Shown here in pieces: positions 1 to 10,668 of a DNA stretch of 17,241 bases. Positions within the stretch are counted from its first letter, which is position 1, and the number at the start of each line of letters is the position of its first letter. The DNA comes from Rhodospirillaceae bacterium (GTDB taxonomy: Bacteria; Pseudomonadota; Alphaproteobacteria; MPNO01; UBA2964), in the NCBI GenBank assembly GCA_018660305.1, contig JABJKO010000043.1:1-17241 (forward strand). The letters run 5' to 3'. Below the pieces are notes generated by a model. The model was not told the origin of the DNA, did not search any database, and saw only the letters and a list, made by a program, of their open reading frames with translations. The translations under genes were made by a program, and so were the position numbers.

Positions 1-366
1 CAGGAAGGCGATCATGTATTCCTTCACCCGCTCCTGGACCGAAGACCAGCTGGCCAATATGCAGATCGGCGTCAACAAGGTCGTCAGGATGACGAAGAAC
101 ACCGAGATGCCGTCGACGCCGAGGCGATAGGACATCTTGAACGCAGGAATCCATTCCCTCCGTTCTTCGAACTGGAAGGCCGCCGTCGAGGGATCGAACT
201 TGATCCAGATGAGAAGCGACAGAACGAAGGTGACGAGCGATGTCCACAACGCAACCCAGCGGACGTTCCGGGCCACGACCTCTTCGTCTCCACGAACGAA
301 CAGGATGAAGCCGGCTCCGATCAAGGGAACGAAGATACACAGCGACAGAATTGGGAAATTGCCCAT
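1..366 (-). CDS. nuoM: NADH-quinone oxidoreductase subunit M (N-terminal part, cut by window edge)
   Basis: NuoM is one of the three large antiporter-like proton-pumping subunits in the membrane arm of complex I. Only the first 122 codons are in the window; the frame is open to base 1 and the gene continues to the left. The protein starts MGNFPILSLCIF with a hydrophobic first segment (about residues 4-23) and a second one (about 38-57). Later it has the motif YRLGVDGIS (residues 80-88), typical of the NuoM/NuoL family just before a transmembrane helix, and then FFVILTTLLTPICILASW. The ATG lies three bases after the nuoL stop, so it is probably translationally coupled to nuoL. Full-length members are about 500 residues. 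The family and operon position are clear; the rest of the protein cannot be seen. Confidence 0.95.
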   Translation of the reverse strand, partial: MGNFPILSLCIFVPLIGAGFILFVRGDEEVVARNVRWVALWTSLVTFVLSLLIWIKFDPSTAAFQFEERREWIPAFKMSYRLGVDGISVFFVILTTLLTPICILASWSSVQERVKEYMIAFL

Positions 367-369
367 GTC

Positions 370-2304
370 CTAGCCCACCTGATGGAACAGGTACCAGGTG
401 ACCAGGACGACGACGCCGGTCAGCATGGCGAAGGCGTAATGGTAGAGGTAACCGCTTTGTAAGGCCGCGGCGCGGCGCGCCAGGTTGAGGGTGGCAGCGG
501 CGATGCCGTCCGGCCCGATGCCATCGATGAGGGCGCCGTCCCCGCTCTTCCAAAACCCGCGACCGAGAATAAATGCCGGGCGCACGAACAGAAAGTCGTA
601 AAGCTCGTCGAAATACCACTTGTTGAGAAGGAACTGGTGAATGAAGCGGAAGCGCCCCGCAATCGCCGCCGGAAGGCCGGGTGCAAGGACATAAAGGATA
701 TACGCAAGCGCGATGCCGCTAACGCCGACGACAAGCGGCAGTGCCTTCACCCAAAACGGCACATGATGGGCCGCCTCGAGAGCCGGATGAGACGGCAGGA
801 CCAGAATGGCATTGCCCCAGAATTCGACCGCTCCTTCGCCGACGAAATACGATACCCCGATGTAACCGGCGAATATCGCGCCGACGGCAAGCAAGATCAG
901 CGGGATCAACATCACTTTTGGGGACTCATGGACGTGCGCCATGACCCGTTCATCCGCCCGCGCCTCGCCATGAAACGTCATCAGCAAAAGGCGCCACGAA
1001 TAGAATGCGGTCAGGAAGGCCGCCGCAATTCCCATCCAGAAGGCGTATTCGCCGATCCCGGTATTGGATGCATAGGCGGCCTCCAGGACGATGTCCTTCG
1101 AATAGAAACCGGCGAACGGCGGAATGCCGGCAAGGGCCAAGGAACCGATCCACATGACGGCGTAGGTCACCGGGATCATGCGCCAAATGCCCCCCATCTT
1201 GCGCATGTCCTGTTCGTCCGACATGGCGTGGATGACGGACCCGGCGCCGAGGAACAGAAGGGCCTTGAAGAAGGCATGGGTGAAGAGATGGAAAATGCCC
1301 GCCGCGTAGGCGGAAACACCACAGGCAAAGAACATGTAGCCCAGCTGGCTGCAGGTGGAATAGGCGATCACCCGTTTAATGTCATTCTGGCAGACGCCAA
1401 CCGTCGCTGCAAAGATGGCTGTCGATGCGCCCACGACGGTCACCACGGCCAGGGCGGAAGGCGAATATTCGAACATGGGCGACAGACGCGCCACCATGAA
1501 CACACCGGCGGTCACCATAGTCGCGGCATGGATCAGGGCCGATACCGGTGTCGGTCCCTCCATGGCGTCCGGCAACCAGGTGTGAAGCCCGAGCTGCGCC
1601 GACTTGCCCATGGCGCCGACGAACAGAAGCAGGCAGATAACCGTCAGCGCGTGGTACTGCCCCCCGAGGAACTCGATTGTCGCCGCCGCCTTGCCCGGTG
1701 TCGCGTCAAAGACGGCATCGAAGCTCACCGTGCCATACAGCAGGAATACGCCCATGATTCCCAGCGCAAAGCCGAAATCGCCCACCCTATTGACCAGGAA
1801 GGCCTTGATCGCCGCGGCATTGGCCGATGGTTTTTCGTACCAGAAACCAATCAGCAGATAGGACGCGAGCCCCACCCCTTCCCAGCCGAAGAAGAGCTGA
1901 AGGAAATTGTCGGCGGTCACCAGCATGAGCATGAAGAAGGTGAACAGGCTGAGATAGGAGAAGAAGCGCGGAATGGAGGGGTCGTGCGACATATAGCCGA
2001 TGGAATAGAAATGCACGGCGCATGACACCACGGTGACCACCACCAGCATGACGGCGGTCAGCGTATCGAAGCGCAGCGCCCAATCGACCTCGAACGCACC
2101 TGAAGAAATCCAGTTAAAGATCTGAATAGTCGTTGTTTTTCCCTCGAGCCCGACCTCAATCAGGATGAAGGGGGAAATCAACGCGGAGATGAGCAAAGCG
2201 CCGCAGGTAACGATCATGGCGCCCCGGGCCTTGATCCAGGGGCCGAGTAAACCGGCAATGGCGGCGCCGATCAGCGGCAGGAATATGCACAATACATACA
2301 ACAC
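370..2304 (-). CDS. nuoL: NADH-quinone oxidoreductase subunit L
   Basis: NuoL is the distal proton-pumping subunit of the complex I membrane arm, with the long lateral helix. The protein is 644 residues and very hydrophobic, close to the usual 610-680. Visible family marks are GWEGVGLASYLLIGFW (140-155; Glu142 is the expected functional acid), Lys234 in VGAMGKSAQLG, and the conserved stretch LHTWLPDAMEGPTPVSALIHA (240-260). Further on, LALAGIPPFAGFYSKD carries another conserved lysine. Known work on the family assigns these charged residues to the proton channel. The start is GTG, preceded by GAAGGG with an 8-base spacer. It lies four bases after the nuoK stop, and nuoM begins three bases after its own stop. 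The gene appears complete with no frameshift. Confidence 0.97.
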   Translation of the reverse strand: MLYVLCIFLPLIGAAIAGLLGPWIKARGAMIVTCGALLISALISPFILIEVGLEGKTTTIQIFNWISSGAFEVDWALRFDTLTAVMLVVVTVVSCAVHFYSIGYMSHDPSIPRFFSYLSLFTFFMLMLVTADNFLQLFFGWEGVGLASYLLIGFWYEKPSANAAAIKAFLVNRVGDFGFALGIMGVFLLYGTVSFDAVFDATPGKAAATIEFLGGQYHALTVICLLLFVGAMGKSAQLGLHTWLPDAMEGPTPVSALIHAATMVTAGVFMVARLSPMFEYSPSALAVVTVVGASTAIFAATVGVCQNDIKRVIAYSTCSQLGYMFFACGVSAYAAGIFHLFTHAFFKALLFLGAGSVIHAMSDEQDMRKMGGIWRMIPVTYAVMWIGSLALAGIPPFAGFYSKDIVLEAAYASNTGIGEYAFWMGIAAAFLTAFYSWRLLLMTFHGEARADERVMAHVHESPKVMLIPLILLAVGAIFAGYIGVSYFVGEGAVEFWGNAILVLPSHPALEAAHHVPFWVKALPLVVGVSGIALAYILYVLAPGLPAAIAGRFRFIHQFLLNKWYFDELYDFLFVRPAFILGRGFWKSGDGALIDGIGPDGIAAATLNLARRAAALQSGYLYHYAFAMLTGVVVLVTWYLFHQVG

Positions 2305-2308
2305 GCCG

Positions 2309-2620
2309 CTAACCCTTCATCAGATTGATGTCTTCAACCGCGATGGTGCCGCGGTTGCGGAAATAGACAACGATAATGGCGAGCCCGATGGCGGCCTCCG
2401 CCGCCGCCACGGTCAGAACCAGCATGGCGAAAATCTGGCCCACCAGATCGCCGAGGAACACCGAGAAGGAGACCAGATTGATATTGACCGCCAGCAGGAT
2501 GAGTTCCACCGACATCAGGATGATGATGACGTTCTTGCGATTGAGAAAAATCCCGAAGATACCGAGCGTGAACAGGATTGCCGCCACGGTGAGATAATGG
2601 GAAAGCCCGATTTCCAACAT
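2309..2620 (-). CDS. nuoK: NADH-quinone oxidoreductase subunit K
   Basis: NuoK is a small membrane subunit of complex I, homologous to MrpC and mitochondrial ND4L, with three transmembrane helices. At 103 residues it is the normal family length. It starts [20 protein letters not shown] and has the two buried glutamates known in the family: Glu39 in [12 protein letters not shown] and Glu75 in [12 protein letters not shown]. Both take part in proton transfer in studied homologues. The C-terminus NLMKG is followed by TAG. The ATG lies two bases after the nuoJ stop and the gene ends four bases before nuoL. This packing indicates co-translation within the nuo transcript. Confidence 0.97.
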   Translation of the reverse strand: MLEIGLSHYLTVAAILFTLGIFGIFLNRKNVIIILMSVELILLAVNINLVSFSVFLGDLVGQIFAMLVLTVAAAEAAIGLAIIVVYFRNRGTIAVEDINLMKG

Positions 2621-2622
2621 CG

Positions 2623-3237
2623 CTAGATCCCGCTCCCCGATTCAACTTTTTTGACGACGATCGCGTCCTCCGCCCGGCGATTGATCTGGTCGGAAATGCG
2701 TTGCTTGCGAACACCCGGCCGCGCCCTCAGGGTCAACACGATGGCGCCGACCATGGCCACGAGAAGCACCATGCCGGCGCCCTGGAACAGATAAATATAA
2801 TCGGTATAGAGAATTTGCCCGATGGCATGGGTGTTGGTTACCTGACCCGGCGGGGGCGTCGGAAAGGCCCGCGCGGCACCCGATTGCGGCGCGAACAGCC
2901 AACTGCCGACAATCATGACCAGTTCCGCCAGCAGCACGATGCCCACCAGCCCGCCCATGGGAAGATACTGGAGAAACCCCTGGCGCATTTCGGCAAATCC
3001 GATATCCAGCATCATGACGACAAACAGGAACAGCACCGCCACGGCACCCACATAGACGACCACCAGGATCATGGCGATGAACTCGGCCCCCATGAGGACG
3101 AACAATCCCGCGGCGTTAAAAAAGGCCAGGATAAGAAACAGGACGGAATGAACCGGGTTGCGGGCGGAAATAACCATCACCGCCGCGGCAACGGCAACCG
3201 CCGCAAACAGATAGAACGCGAGCGCCTGCACAATCAT
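2623..3237 (-). CDS. nuoJ: NADH-quinone oxidoreductase subunit J
   Basis: NuoJ is a membrane-arm subunit of complex I (ND6 homologue). It contributes the helix with a pi-bulge thought to move during turnover. The protein has 204 residues and about five hydrophobic segments. The conserved stretch [20 protein letters not shown] (about 27-46) is followed by [20 protein letters not shown], which is typical of NuoJ. The C-terminal tail, beginning around RARPGVRKQ, is charged and probably cytosolic. The ATG is preceded by a modest GGGATGG ribosome site. It is the first gene after a 74-base gap downstream of nuoI, the longest spacer in this operon. The stop is two bases before nuoK. Confidence 0.96.
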   Translation of the reverse strand: MIVQALAFYLFAAVAVAAAVMVISARNPVHSVLFLILAFFNAAGLFVLMGAEFIAMILVVVYVGAVAVLFLFVVMMLDIGFAEMRQGFLQYLPMGGLVGIVLLAELVMIVGSWLFAPQSGAARAFPTPPPGQVTNTHAIGQILYTDYIYLFQGAGMVLLVAMVGAIVLTLRARPGVRKQRISDQINRRAEDAIVVKKVESGSGI

Positions 3238-3311
3238 GACAGAACCATCCCGTTCATCCCTTTAATCGCCAACCCTAGCTCGAAAATTGCCTGTTCTCCC
3301 CTGATGCTTTC

Positions 3312-3800
3312 CTACCGGTACGGCGCATCATCACGCAGCCGGCCACCGATTTCGGTTTCCCATCGATCGCCGTTTTCCAGCAGCTTGTCCTTGTTGTAGA
3401 GAAGCTCTTCCCGCGTCTCCGCGGCAAATTCGAAATTCGGTCCCTCGACGATGGCATCCACCGGACAGGCTTCTTCGCAGAAACCGCAATAAATGCATTT
3501 CGTCATGTCGATGTCGTAGCGTGTTGTCCGCCGGCTGCCGTCACCGCGCGGCTCCGCCTCGATGGTGATGGCCTGAGCGGGACAGACCGCCTCGCAGAGC
3601 TTGCAGGCAATGCAGCGCTCCTCTCCGTTGGGATAGCGCCTCAACGCATGCTCGCCCCGGAAGCGCGGGCTCAGCGGTCCTTTTTCAAACGGATAATTGA
3701 TGGTGACCTTGGGTTTGAAGAAATACTTCAAGGTCAGCGCCATACCCGAAATCAGTTCGGACAAAAGAAGCGCACGGGTGGAGCGGCCGACAAAGCTCAC
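3312..3800 (-). CDS. nuoI: NADH-quinone oxidoreductase subunit I (2x 4Fe-4S)
   Basis: NuoI is the peripheral-arm subunit that holds iron-sulfur clusters N6a and N6b and passes electrons toward NuoB. The protein has 162 residues, the usual alphaproteobacterial length. Two complete ferredoxin-type motifs are visible: [12 protein letters not shown] with Cys63, 66, 69 and 73, and [12 protein letters not shown] with Cys102, 105, 108 and 112. The N-terminal part (about 1-30) is amphipathic and fits the membrane-interface helix of the family. The start is GTG, chosen because AAAGGAG lies a few bases upstream and the resulting N-terminus matches the family. A 37-base gap separates it from nuoH and a 74-base gap from nuoJ. 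Confidence 0.97.
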   Translation of the reverse strand: MSFVGRSTRALLLSELISGMALTLKYFFKPKVTINYPFEKGPLSPRFRGEHALRRYPNGEERCIACKLCEAVCPAQAITIEAEPRGDGSRRTTRYDIDMTKCIYCGFCEEACPVDAIVEGPNFEFAAETREELLYNKDKLLENGDRWETEIGGRLRDDAPYR

Positions 3801-3837
3801 GACGGGCTCCTTTGTATTCTTTGGATAAACATATGGA

Positions 3838-4848
3838 TCATGTGGGCAACTTATCGAAGGCCACCAGGAAACCGGCGGTGACCACGACCCACAACAGTGA
3901 GAACGGCAAAAAGACTTTCCATCCCAACCGCATCAGCTGATCGTATCGATAGCGGGGGAACGTGGCGCGCACCCAGAGGAAACAGAACAGGACAAAGGCG
4001 ATCTTGCCGGCGAACCAGATGGGCCCCGGGATCCAGTTGAACGGCGCTATATCAAAAGGCGCCAGCCAGCCTCCCATGAACAGCACCACAGTCATGGCGC
4101 TCATCAGGATCATGTTGGCGTATTCGCCGAGGAAAAACAGCGCGAACGTCATGGATGAATATTCGACGTTATATCCCGATACCAGTTCCGCTTCGGCTTC
4201 CGGCAGATCGAACGGCGCCCGGTTGGTCTCGGCCAGGGCCGATACAAAGAAAATGACGAACATGGGGAGCAGCGGAATACAGAACCAAAGACCCCGCTGG
4301 GCCTCGACCACATCGCTCAAATTCAGGGATCCGACGCACAGCAGCACGGTGATGATAACGAAACCGATGGAAACTTCGTAGGACACCATCTGTGCCGCCG
4401 ACCGCAGAGCGCCCAGGAAGGGGTAGACCGAGTTGGACGCCCAGCCCGCCATGATGATGCCGTATACACCCAACGACGAAATGGCGAAGAGATACAAAAT
4501 GCCCACGTTGATGTCGGCGAGAACCATGCCCTCATCGAACGGAATCACCGCCCAGGCGACGAGGCTGAGGATAAAGGTGATCATGGGCGCCAGCATGAAC
4601 ACGACGCGGTTCGCGCCGGACGGAATGATGGTCTCCTTGAAGAACAGCTTCAGCCCATCGGCTATGGGTTGAAACAACCCGAACGGCCCGACCACGTTGG
4701 GGCCCTTCCGTAGCTGCATGGCTGCGATCACTTTGCGTTCCGCCAATGTCAGATAGGCAACCGCCGTCAGCAACGGCACCACAATGGCTAGGATATAGCC
4801 AACAATCTTCAGCGTCGGGAACGCATATATGGACCAGAATTCAGCCAT
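3838..4848 (-). CDS. nuoH: NADH-quinone oxidoreductase subunit H
   Basis: NuoH is the membrane subunit (ND1 homologue) at the junction with the peripheral arm. It forms much of the quinone chamber and the first part of the proton route. With the start used here it is 336 residues, the normal length, with about eight hydrophobic segments. Conserved marks include LAERK (35-39), [17 protein letters not shown] (45-61) and the acidic loop [20 protein letters not shown] (206-225) followed by YNVEY. The frame is open to 4887, but that would add 13 residues inside nuoG. I chose ATG at 4848 because MAEFW fits the family start and overlaps the nuoG stop by 8 bases, as expected for coupled translation. 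The ribosome site is weak. Confidence 0.95.
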   Translation of the reverse strand: MAEFWSIYAFPTLKIVGYILAIVVPLLTAVAYLTLAERKVIAAMQLRKGPNVVGPFGLFQPIADGLKLFFKETIIPSGANRVVFMLAPMITFILSLVAWAVIPFDEGMVLADINVGILYLFAISSLGVYGIIMAGWASNSVYPFLGALRSAAQMVSYEVSIGFVIITVLLCVGSLNLSDVVEAQRGLWFCIPLLPMFVIFFVSALAETNRAPFDLPEAEAELVSGYNVEYSSMTFALFFLGEYANMILMSAMTVVLFMGGWLAPFDIAPFNWIPGPIWFAGKIAFVLFCFLWVRATFPRYRYDQLMRLGWKVFLPFSLLWVVVTAGFLVAFDKLPT

Positions 4849-6907
4849 CTGTGCCTGTCTTGTTCGATCCGGCTTCATGAATGGCACGGGTACATTCGGC
4901 CATGGTTTCCGAGGCCCGGCTTATGGGATCGGTCATATAAAAATTATCGACGGGGCCGATGAAAGCCGCGTCGTCCGCGGACCCGTCTTCACCAAATCCA
5001 GCCCACTCGGCAGGTTTTATATCGTTGAGCCCGTAGAACACCGGGTTCGCCGTCGCCATCTGGCGGCGAATGGCGTTCACATCGTCATAGGGCAGGGTTT
5101 TACCCAGCGCCGCGGATAACGCCCGCACAATCGTCCAGTCCTCGCGCGCATCCCCCGGCGGGAAAACCGCCCGCGTGGTCCGCTGCACCCGGCCTTCGGT
5201 ATTGACGTAGGTGGCGCTTTTTTCGCTATAGGCAGCACCGGGCAAAATGACGTCGGCACAATGGGCGCCGCGATCGCCATGATGTCCCTGATAGATGACG
5301 AAAGCATTTTCCAAACGGGCGCTGTCGATTTCATCGGCCTCGAGCAGGAAAACAGTGTCCACATCACCGGATTCCGCCCCGGCAAGAATAGCACCGACAT
5401 CGCGTCCGCCCTCGCCCGGGACAAAACCAAGATCGAGCCCGCCGACACGCGCCGCCGCGGTATGAAGCACATTGAAGCCATTCCAGTCGGCGCCGGTCAT
5501 GCCGAACGCTTCCGCGATCTTGCGGGCCAGCCCCAACACACACCCGCCATCGTCGCGGGAGAGAGCGCCCTGTCCGAGGATCAGCATGGGCCGTTCAGCC
5601 GATTTCAATGTTTCGCAAAAAGGATGATTGCCGTCGGCGATCTCTTTCAGGGTTTGCGGTCCGGCGCCGAGATATTGCGTCTCATAGGTCAGATCCACCT
5701 GCGGACCGACAACACCGACGGTAAATCCATCCTGCAGCCAGCGTTTGCGCAACCGTGCATTGATGATCGGCGCTTCCCAACGGGGATTGGTGCCGATCAG
5801 CAGGCAGGCATCGGCCTGCTCGATGCCGCTGATTGTTGTGTTAAAGAGATAGCTGGCGCGCACGCCGGCATCCAACTTCGCGCCGTCCTGGCGGCAATCC
5901 ATATGGGGCGAGCCCAGCGCGTCCATCAAATCCTTGAGAGCGGTCATGGCCTCGCAATCGGCCTGATCTCCCGCGATGGCCGCCATGCGCTTGCCGTCCG
6001 CACCCTTTATTTTCGTTGCGATGGCGGCAAAGGCCTCGTCCCAGCTTGCCGGCTGAAGCGCGCCGTCGCGCCGCACATAGGGCGTGTCGAGGCGCTGCCG
6101 TTTAAGGCCGTCGCAGGCATAGCGGGTCTTATCCGAAATCCATTCCTCGTTGATTTCTTCATTGAGGGTGGGAAGCACCCGCAGGACTTCGCTGCCCCGG
6201 GAATCAATGCGGATATTGCTGCCGACCGCGTCCAGCGTATCGATGGATTCCGTTCGCGCCAGCTCCCAGGGGCGCGCCACGAATTCATAGGGCCGCGATG
6301 TCAGCGCCCCAACCGGACACAGATCGATAATGTTAGCTGATAGTTCGGAGGTCAGCGCCTTTTCCACATAGGTGCCGACTTCCATGGTCTCGCCCCGGCC
6401 GGTGGCGCCCAGCTCCTCAACGCCCGCCACCTCGGTGGCGAACCGAATGCAGCGGGTGCAGTGAATGCAGCGCGTCATTTGTGTTTTCACCAGCGGGCCG
6501 AGATATTTGTCTGGCACGGCGCGTTTATTTTCATGGAACCGCGACAGGCCGCCGCCATAGGCCATGGCCTGATCCTGCAGATCGCACTCCCCCCCCTGAT
6601 CGCAGATCGGGCAATCCAGCGGATGGTTGATCAGAAGGAATTCCATCACTCCTTCGCGGGCCTTCTTGACCATGGGCGAGTTGGTTTTCACCTCCATGCC
6701 CTCGCCTGCCGGCAACGCGCAGGATGCCTGGGGCTTGGGTGGTCCGGGAGAGACTTCCACCAGACACATGCGGCAATTTCCGGCGACCGACAGACGTTCG
6801 TGATAACAGAAGCGCGGCACTTCCTTGCCGGCAAGCTCGCAGGCCTGCAGGACCGTCACGCCATCGGGCACTTCGATCTCTTCGCCGTCTATGGTCAGTT
6901 TAGCCAT
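4841..6907 (-). CDS. nuoG: NADH-quinone oxidoreductase subunit G
   Basis: NuoG is the largest peripheral subunit of complex I and carries several iron-sulfur clusters on the path from NuoF to the quinone site. The protein has 688 residues, usual for alphaproteobacteria. An N-terminal 2Fe-2S domain has Cys34, 45, 48 and 63. The His-ligated cluster motif has His95, Cys99, Cys102 and Cys108 ([17 protein letters not shown]). A 4Fe-4S motif has Cys147, 150, 153 and 197. From about residue 215 on, a molybdopterin-oxidoreductase-like domain follows without a visible extra N7 cluster motif, as in mitochondria and alphaproteobacteria. The ATG has AAAGG just upstream, and 23 bases separate it from nuoF. 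The 3' end overlaps nuoH. Confidence 0.97.
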   Translation of the reverse strand: MAKLTIDGEEIEVPDGVTVLQACELAGKEVPRFCYHERLSVAGNCRMCLVEVSPGPPKPQASCALPAGEGMEVKTNSPMVKKAREGVMEFLLINHPLDCPICDQGGECDLQDQAMAYGGGLSRFHENKRAVPDKYLGPLVKTQMTRCIHCTRCIRFATEVAGVEELGATGRGETMEVGTYVEKALTSELSANIIDLCPVGALTSRPYEFVARPWELARTESIDTLDAVGSNIRIDSRGSEVLRVLPTLNEEINEEWISDKTRYACDGLKRQRLDTPYVRRDGALQPASWDEAFAAIATKIKGADGKRMAAIAGDQADCEAMTALKDLMDALGSPHMDCRQDGAKLDAGVRASYLFNTTISGIEQADACLLIGTNPRWEAPIINARLRKRWLQDGFTVGVVGPQVDLTYETQYLGAGPQTLKEIADGNHPFCETLKSAERPMLILGQGALSRDDGGCVLGLARKIAEAFGMTGADWNGFNVLHTAAARVGGLDLGFVPGEGGRDVGAILAGAESGDVDTVFLLEADEIDSARLENAFVIYQGHHGDRGAHCADVILPGAAYSEKSATYVNTEGRVQRTTRAVFPPGDAREDWTIVRALSAALGKTLPYDDVNAIRRQMATANPVFYGLNDIKPAEWAGFGEDGSADDAAFIGPVDNFYMTDPISRASETMAECTRAIHEAGSNKTGTDG

Positions 6908-6930
6908 ACGCCTTTACCTGCTCACTCTGC

Positions 6931-8220
6931 CTAAGCCGCCGCCGGCTCGCCGGTGCGCTTCCGTTCAACGATGCGCTGCTCAATCTCGTCGCGAAAATGG
7001 CGCACCAGTCCCTGAATGGGCCAGGCCGCCGCATCACCGAGCGCACAGATGGTATGCCCCTCCACCTGGCTCGCCACGTCCAGCAACATGTCGATATCGC
7101 CGATCTCGGCGTCGCCAACCACCAGCTTTTCCATGACCCGCCACATCCAGCCGGTGCCTTCCCGGCACGGCGTACATTGGCCACAGCTTTCGTGTTTGTA
7201 GAATTTCGACAGGCGCGCGATGGCGGCAACCACATCGGTGGATTTATCCATCACAATCACGGCGGCCGTCCCCAGACCGGATCTGACTTCCTTGAGGCTG
7301 TCGAAATCCATCAATACCGTATCGCAGGTCGATTTCGGCAGAATGGGCACCGACGAGCCACCGGGAATGATGGCCTTGAGATTGTCCCACCCGCCACGCA
7401 CGCCGCCGGCATGCTTTTCGACCAGTTCCTTGAGCGGGATGCCCATTTCCTCTTCCACGTTGCACGGGTTGTTCACGTGACCGGAAATGCAGAACACCTT
7501 GGTGCCGGTATTGTTTTCACGCCCGAAAGATGAGAACCAGGACGCGCCGCGCCGCAGGATGGTCGGCGCCACGGAAATGGTTTCGACGTTATTGACCGTC
7601 GTCGGGCAACCATACAGACCCATGGCGGCCGGGAAAGGCGGCTTCAGCCGGGGCTGACCCTTCTTGCCTTCGAGGCTTTCGATAAGCGCCATCTCCTCGC
7701 CGCAGATATAGGCGCCGGCGCCGCGATGGAGAAAAACGTCGAAGTCGTATCCTGACCCGCAGGCGTTCTTGCCGATGAGACCGGCTTCATAGGCTTCTTC
7801 GATTGATTCCTGGAGATGTTCCGCCTCACGGTAGAATTCGCCCCGGATATAGATGTAGGCCGCGTTGGCGCCCATGCCAAAGCCGGCCAACAGACACCCC
7901 TCGACCAGCTTGTGCGGATCGTTGCGCATCATGTCGCGATCCTTGCACGTGCCGGGCTCGCCTTCGTCCGCATTGACCACCAGATAATGCGGCCGGCCGG
8001 TGGGCTCCTTGGGCATGAACGACCATTTGAGCCCCGCCGGAAATCCTGCGCCACCGCGTCCGCGCAAACCGGAGGATTTTACCTCCTCGACGATCCAGTC
8101 GCGGCCCTTGGCCATGATCTCCCTGGTGCCGTCCCAATCGCCGCGACGGCGGGCGCCCGCAAGGCGCCAATCGTCATAGCCGTACAGATTGGTGAAGATA
8201 CGATCCTTGTCCTGAAGCAT
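6931..8220 (-). CDS. nuoF: NADH-quinone oxidoreductase subunit F (NADH/FMN-binding)
   Basis: NuoF binds NADH and FMN and holds cluster N3, so it is the entry point for electrons. It is 429 residues from the chosen start. Visible motifs are [10 protein letters not shown] (54-63, the nucleotide-binding loop), [13 protein letters not shown] (83-95, FMN region) and the 4Fe-4S ligands Cys346, 349 and 352 in CGQCTPC, with Cys392 in HTICALGD. The frame extends to 8247, inside nuoE. I chose ATG at 8220 because AAGAGGCGG sits right before it and [14 protein letters not shown] matches the family N-terminus. It starts 10 bases after the nuoE stop. Confidence 0.96.
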   Translation of the reverse strand: MLQDKDRIFTNLYGYDDWRLAGARRRGDWDGTREIMAKGRDWIVEEVKSSGLRGRGGAGFPAGLKWSFMPKEPTGRPHYLVVNADEGEPGTCKDRDMMRNDPHKLVEGCLLAGFGMGANAAYIYIRGEFYREAEHLQESIEEAYEAGLIGKNACGSGYDFDVFLHRGAGAYICGEEMALIESLEGKKGQPRLKPPFPAAMGLYGCPTTVNNVETISVAPTILRRGASWFSSFGRENNTGTKVFCISGHVNNPCNVEEEMGIPLKELVEKHAGGVRGGWDNLKAIIPGGSSVPILPKSTCDTVLMDFDSLKEVRSGLGTAAVIVMDKSTDVVAAIARLSKFYKHESCGQCTPCREGTGWMWRVMEKLVVGDAEIGDIDMLLDVASQVEGHTICALGDAAAWPIQGLVRHFRDEIEQRIVERKRTGEPAAA

Positions 8221-8230
8221 GATCCGCCTC

Positions 8231-8836
8231 TTAGCCCCCTGCCCCATTTGAGATATCGGTCAATGAGGTCAACCCGTCGGCGGGTTCGGACGCCTTCCGA
8301 CCACTCTGCGGCCCGGGTCTGGGCGTATCTCCCCGGCGGAACGCCTGCAGGAGGCCCTTTGTCGATTCCGCGCTCAGATCTTCGAAATAATCGTCGCCGA
8401 TCTGCATCATGGGCGCGTTGACGCAGGCCCCAAGACATTCGACTTCGAATAACGTGAATTTACCGTCTTCCGTGGTCTCGCCGAACTCGATGCCGAGTTC
8501 CTCACGGCAAGCCTCCACTACGGCGGCACAATCGCGGAGCGCACAGGGTGTGGTGGTACAGACCTGAACCACATGTTCGCCAACGGGTTCAAGATTATAC
8601 ATGGTGTAGAAGGTCGCGACTTCGTAGACCCGGATCGGCGCCATGTCGAGAATTTCGGCGACATGATCCATGGCCGCCTTGGGCAGCCAGCCCCTGGCTT
8701 GCCTTTGCGCCATATCCAACAGCGGCATGACGGCGCTTGCCTGCCGGCCTTCAGGGTACCGCGCGATGATCCTGTCTGCGGTTTCCCGATTCTTCGACGT
8801 GAATGAAAACTCCGTGGGCTGTTCCGCCGTACTCAT
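8231..8836 (-). CDS. nuoE: NADH-quinone oxidoreductase subunit E (2Fe-2S)
   Basis: NuoE is the thioredoxin-fold 2Fe-2S subunit (cluster N1a) of the NADH-oxidising module, paired with NuoF. It is 201 residues from the chosen start. The cluster ligands are Cys93 and Cys98 (CTTTPC) and Cys134 and Cys138 (CLGAC). The C-terminal tail after about residue 165, with [11 protein letters not shown] and LTSLT, resembles tails of alphaproteobacterial NuoE. The frame runs further up to 8962 within nuoD. I chose ATG at 8836 because GGAGAGG lies 7 bases upstream and it forms an ATGA overlap with the nuoD stop, which suggests translational coupling. The product acts on the cytoplasmic face of the membrane. 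Confidence 0.96.
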   Translation of the reverse strand: MSTAEQPTEFSFTSKNRETADRIIARYPEGRQASAVMPLLDMAQRQARGWLPKAAMDHVAEILDMAPIRVYEVATFYTMYNLEPVGEHVVQVCTTTPCALRDCAAVVEACREELGIEFGETTEDGKFTLFEVECLGACVNAPMMQIGDDYFEDLSAESTKGLLQAFRRGDTPRPGPQSGRKASEPADGLTSLTDISNGAGG

Positions 8837-10011
8837 CGATCGACCTCTCCGAAAACAATATCCATCGATCCCACGATCGCCACGAGGTCCGCCAGCATGT
8901 GCCCCTTGCCCAGGAAGTCCGTCGCCTGCATGAAGGCGAATCCGGGCGCCCGTATCTTGCACCGGTAGGGCTTATTGCTGTCATCGGCGACCAGATAAAC
9001 ACCGAACTCGCCCTTGGGCGCCTCGACCGCCGTGTAGGTTTCCCCCGCCGGCACGTGGTAGCCCTCGGTATAGAGCTTGAAGTGATGGATCAGGGCCTCC
9101 ATGGATTGCTTCATTTCCGCCCGGCGGGGCGGGGAAACCTTGGGGTCTTCGGTCCGAACCGGGCCTTCGGGCATCTGCACAAGACATTGCTTCATGATGC
9201 GGAGGCTCTGGCGCATCTCTTCGAGACGGATGAGATAACGGTCATAGCAATCGCCGTTCCTGCCAACCGGAATATCGAAATCCATGCGATCATAGACGTC
9301 GTAGGGCTCAGCCTTTCGGATATCCCAGGCCACACCGGACGCACGCAACATGGGACCGCTAAAGCCCCAATCCATTGCCTGTTCCGAGGACGCGACGCCG
9401 ATATCCACCGTACGCTGTTTGAAGATCCGGTTTTCGGTCAACAGATGCTCCACGTCATCGAGCATCTTCGGGAAGCGCTCCACAAACGCCATGATGTCGT
9501 CGCACAGCCCGACCGGTAAATCGCGGTGCACGCCACCGGGCCGGAAATACGCCGCATGGAGCCGCGCGCCCGACACCCGCTCATAGAATTCCATCAGGAC
9601 TTCCCGTTCCTCGAACCACCAGAGCAACGGCGTCATGGCGCCCACATCCAGGGCGAAGGCGGAAATATTGAGCAGATGGTTGAGAAGCCGGGAAATCTCC
9701 GCATAGAGCACCCGGACATACTGACCCCGCAAGGGGACTTCCAGCCCCATGAGCTTCTCCACGGCCAGCGCATAGGCATGCTCCTGGGACATGGGAGCGA
9801 CATAATCCAGCCGGTCGAAATAAGGCACCGCCTGCAAATACGTCTTGTGTTCGATGAGTTTCTCGGTCCCGCGATGCAGCAATCCGATATGGGGATCGGC
9901 CCGCTCGACAATCTCGCCATCCATCTCCAGAACGAGTCGGAGAACACCATGGGCCGCCGGATGCTGCGGTCCGAAATTCAGAGTCAGGTTTTTAATTTCG
10001 GTGACAGCCAT
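8833..10011 (-). CDS. nuoD: NADH-quinone oxidoreductase subunit D
   Basis: NuoD is the 49-kDa connecting subunit, related to the large subunit of NiFe hydrogenases, and forms the quinone-binding pocket with NuoB. The protein has 392 residues, the usual length of a NuoD not fused to Nuo[14 protein letters not shown] (13-25) and DRLDY (66-70) hold His21 and Tyr70. These are offset by the same 17 residues from the known quinone ligands His38 and Tyr87 of Thermus, so the site is intact. The C-terminus IVFGEVDR is canonical. The ATG shares one base with the nuoC TAA (TAATG), and AAGGG lies about 9 bases upstream. Its stop overlaps the nuoE start. Confidence 0.97.
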   Translation of the reverse strand: MAVTEIKNLTLNFGPQHPAAHGVLRLVLEMDGEIVERADPHIGLLHRGTEKLIEHKTYLQAVPYFDRLDYVAPMSQEHAYALAVEKLMGLEVPLRGQYVRVLYAEISRLLNHLLNISAFALDVGAMTPLLWWFEEREVLMEFYERVSGARLHAAYFRPGGVHRDLPVGLCDDIMAFVERFPKMLDDVEHLLTENRIFKQRTVDIGVASSEQAMDWGFSGPMLRASGVAWDIRKAEPYDVYDRMDFDIPVGRNGDCYDRYLIRLEEMRQSLRIMKQCLVQMPEGPVRTEDPKVSPPRRAEMKQSMEALIHHFKLYTEGYHVPAGETYTAVEAPKGEFGVYLVADDSNKPYRCKIRAPGFAFMQATDFLGKGHMLADLVAIVGSMDIVFGEVDR

Positions 10012-10631
10012 TACCCGTCACCCTTAGCGCCGTCTTCGGCCTTTTCATCACCGGGCAGAACATAGTCCGTTCCCTCCCAGGGGCTCACGAAATCAAAGCT
10101 GCGGAAGGCCTGAGTCAGCTTGACGGGCTCATAGACGACACGTTTCTGCTCTTCGTCATAACGCACCTCCACCCGCCCGGTGAGCGGGAAATCCTTGCGC
10201 ATGGGATGCCCATCGAAACCATAGTCGGTCAGAATACGGCGCAGATCGGGATGGCCCGAAAACATGACCCCGTACAGATCCCATGTTTCGCGCTCGTACC
10301 AGCCGGCCGAACTGAAAACGTCGGTGATGGAGGGCACCAGCGCGTCTTCGCCACAGAACACTTTGACGCGAATGCGCTGATTGTGACGCAGACTCAACAG
10401 ATTGTAGACCACCGCGAACCTCTCGGCCCGTTCCGGATAATCCACCCCGCAAATATCGACGAGCACCTTGAAAAGGCTGTTGGAATCATCGCGCAGGAAC
10501 GTCATCAACCGGACGACGGAGTCTCCCTGACAGACCAGGATGAGTTCGTCATGGTCCTGCGTCACATCGACAACCGCCGCCGACATGGCGTTTTGGATGT
10601 ACTCTCCCAGGTCCTGGAGCGTTTGGTTCAT
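10011..10631 (-). CDS. nuoC: NADH-quinone oxidoreductase subunit C
   Basis: NuoC is the 30-kDa connecting subunit of complex I and has no cofactor; it helps dock NuoD and NuoI. It is 206 residues. The family signature is visible in the middle: [20 protein letters not shown], then [20 protein letters not shown]. The C-terminal part ([20 protein letters not shown]) is also typical. The frame is open upstream to 10835, but that part overlaps nuoB in another frame and is rich in Arg and Cys. I chose ATG at 10631 ([12 protein letters not shown]), although no strong ribosome site precedes it. A 37-base gap separates it from nuoB, and its TAA overlaps the nuoD ATG. Confidence 0.95.
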   Translation of the reverse strand: MNQTLQDLGEYIQNAMSAAVVDVTQDHDELILVCQGDSVVRLMTFLRDDSNSLFKVLVDICGVDYPERAERFAVVYNLLSLRHNQRIRVKVFCGEDALVPSITDVFSSAGWYERETWDLYGVMFSGHPDLRRILTDYGFDGHPMRKDFPLTGRVEVRYDEEQKRVVYEPVKLTQAFRSFDFVSPWEGTDYVLPGDEKAEDGAKGDG

Positions 10632-10668
10632 AATGGCGATGCCGACTGTCTGCTGCTTTCGACTCTGA

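Noticed and set aside
637..2025. A 462-codon open frame on the plus strand opposite nuoL
   Set aside because: It is the antisense of a clearly conserved nuoL, is rich in His, Arg and Gln with no recognisable domain, and results from GC-biased third positions.
5261..6340. A 359-codon open frame on the plus strand opposite nuoG
   Set aside because: It is antisense to nuoG with all its motifs intact; no ribosome site and no family resemblance.
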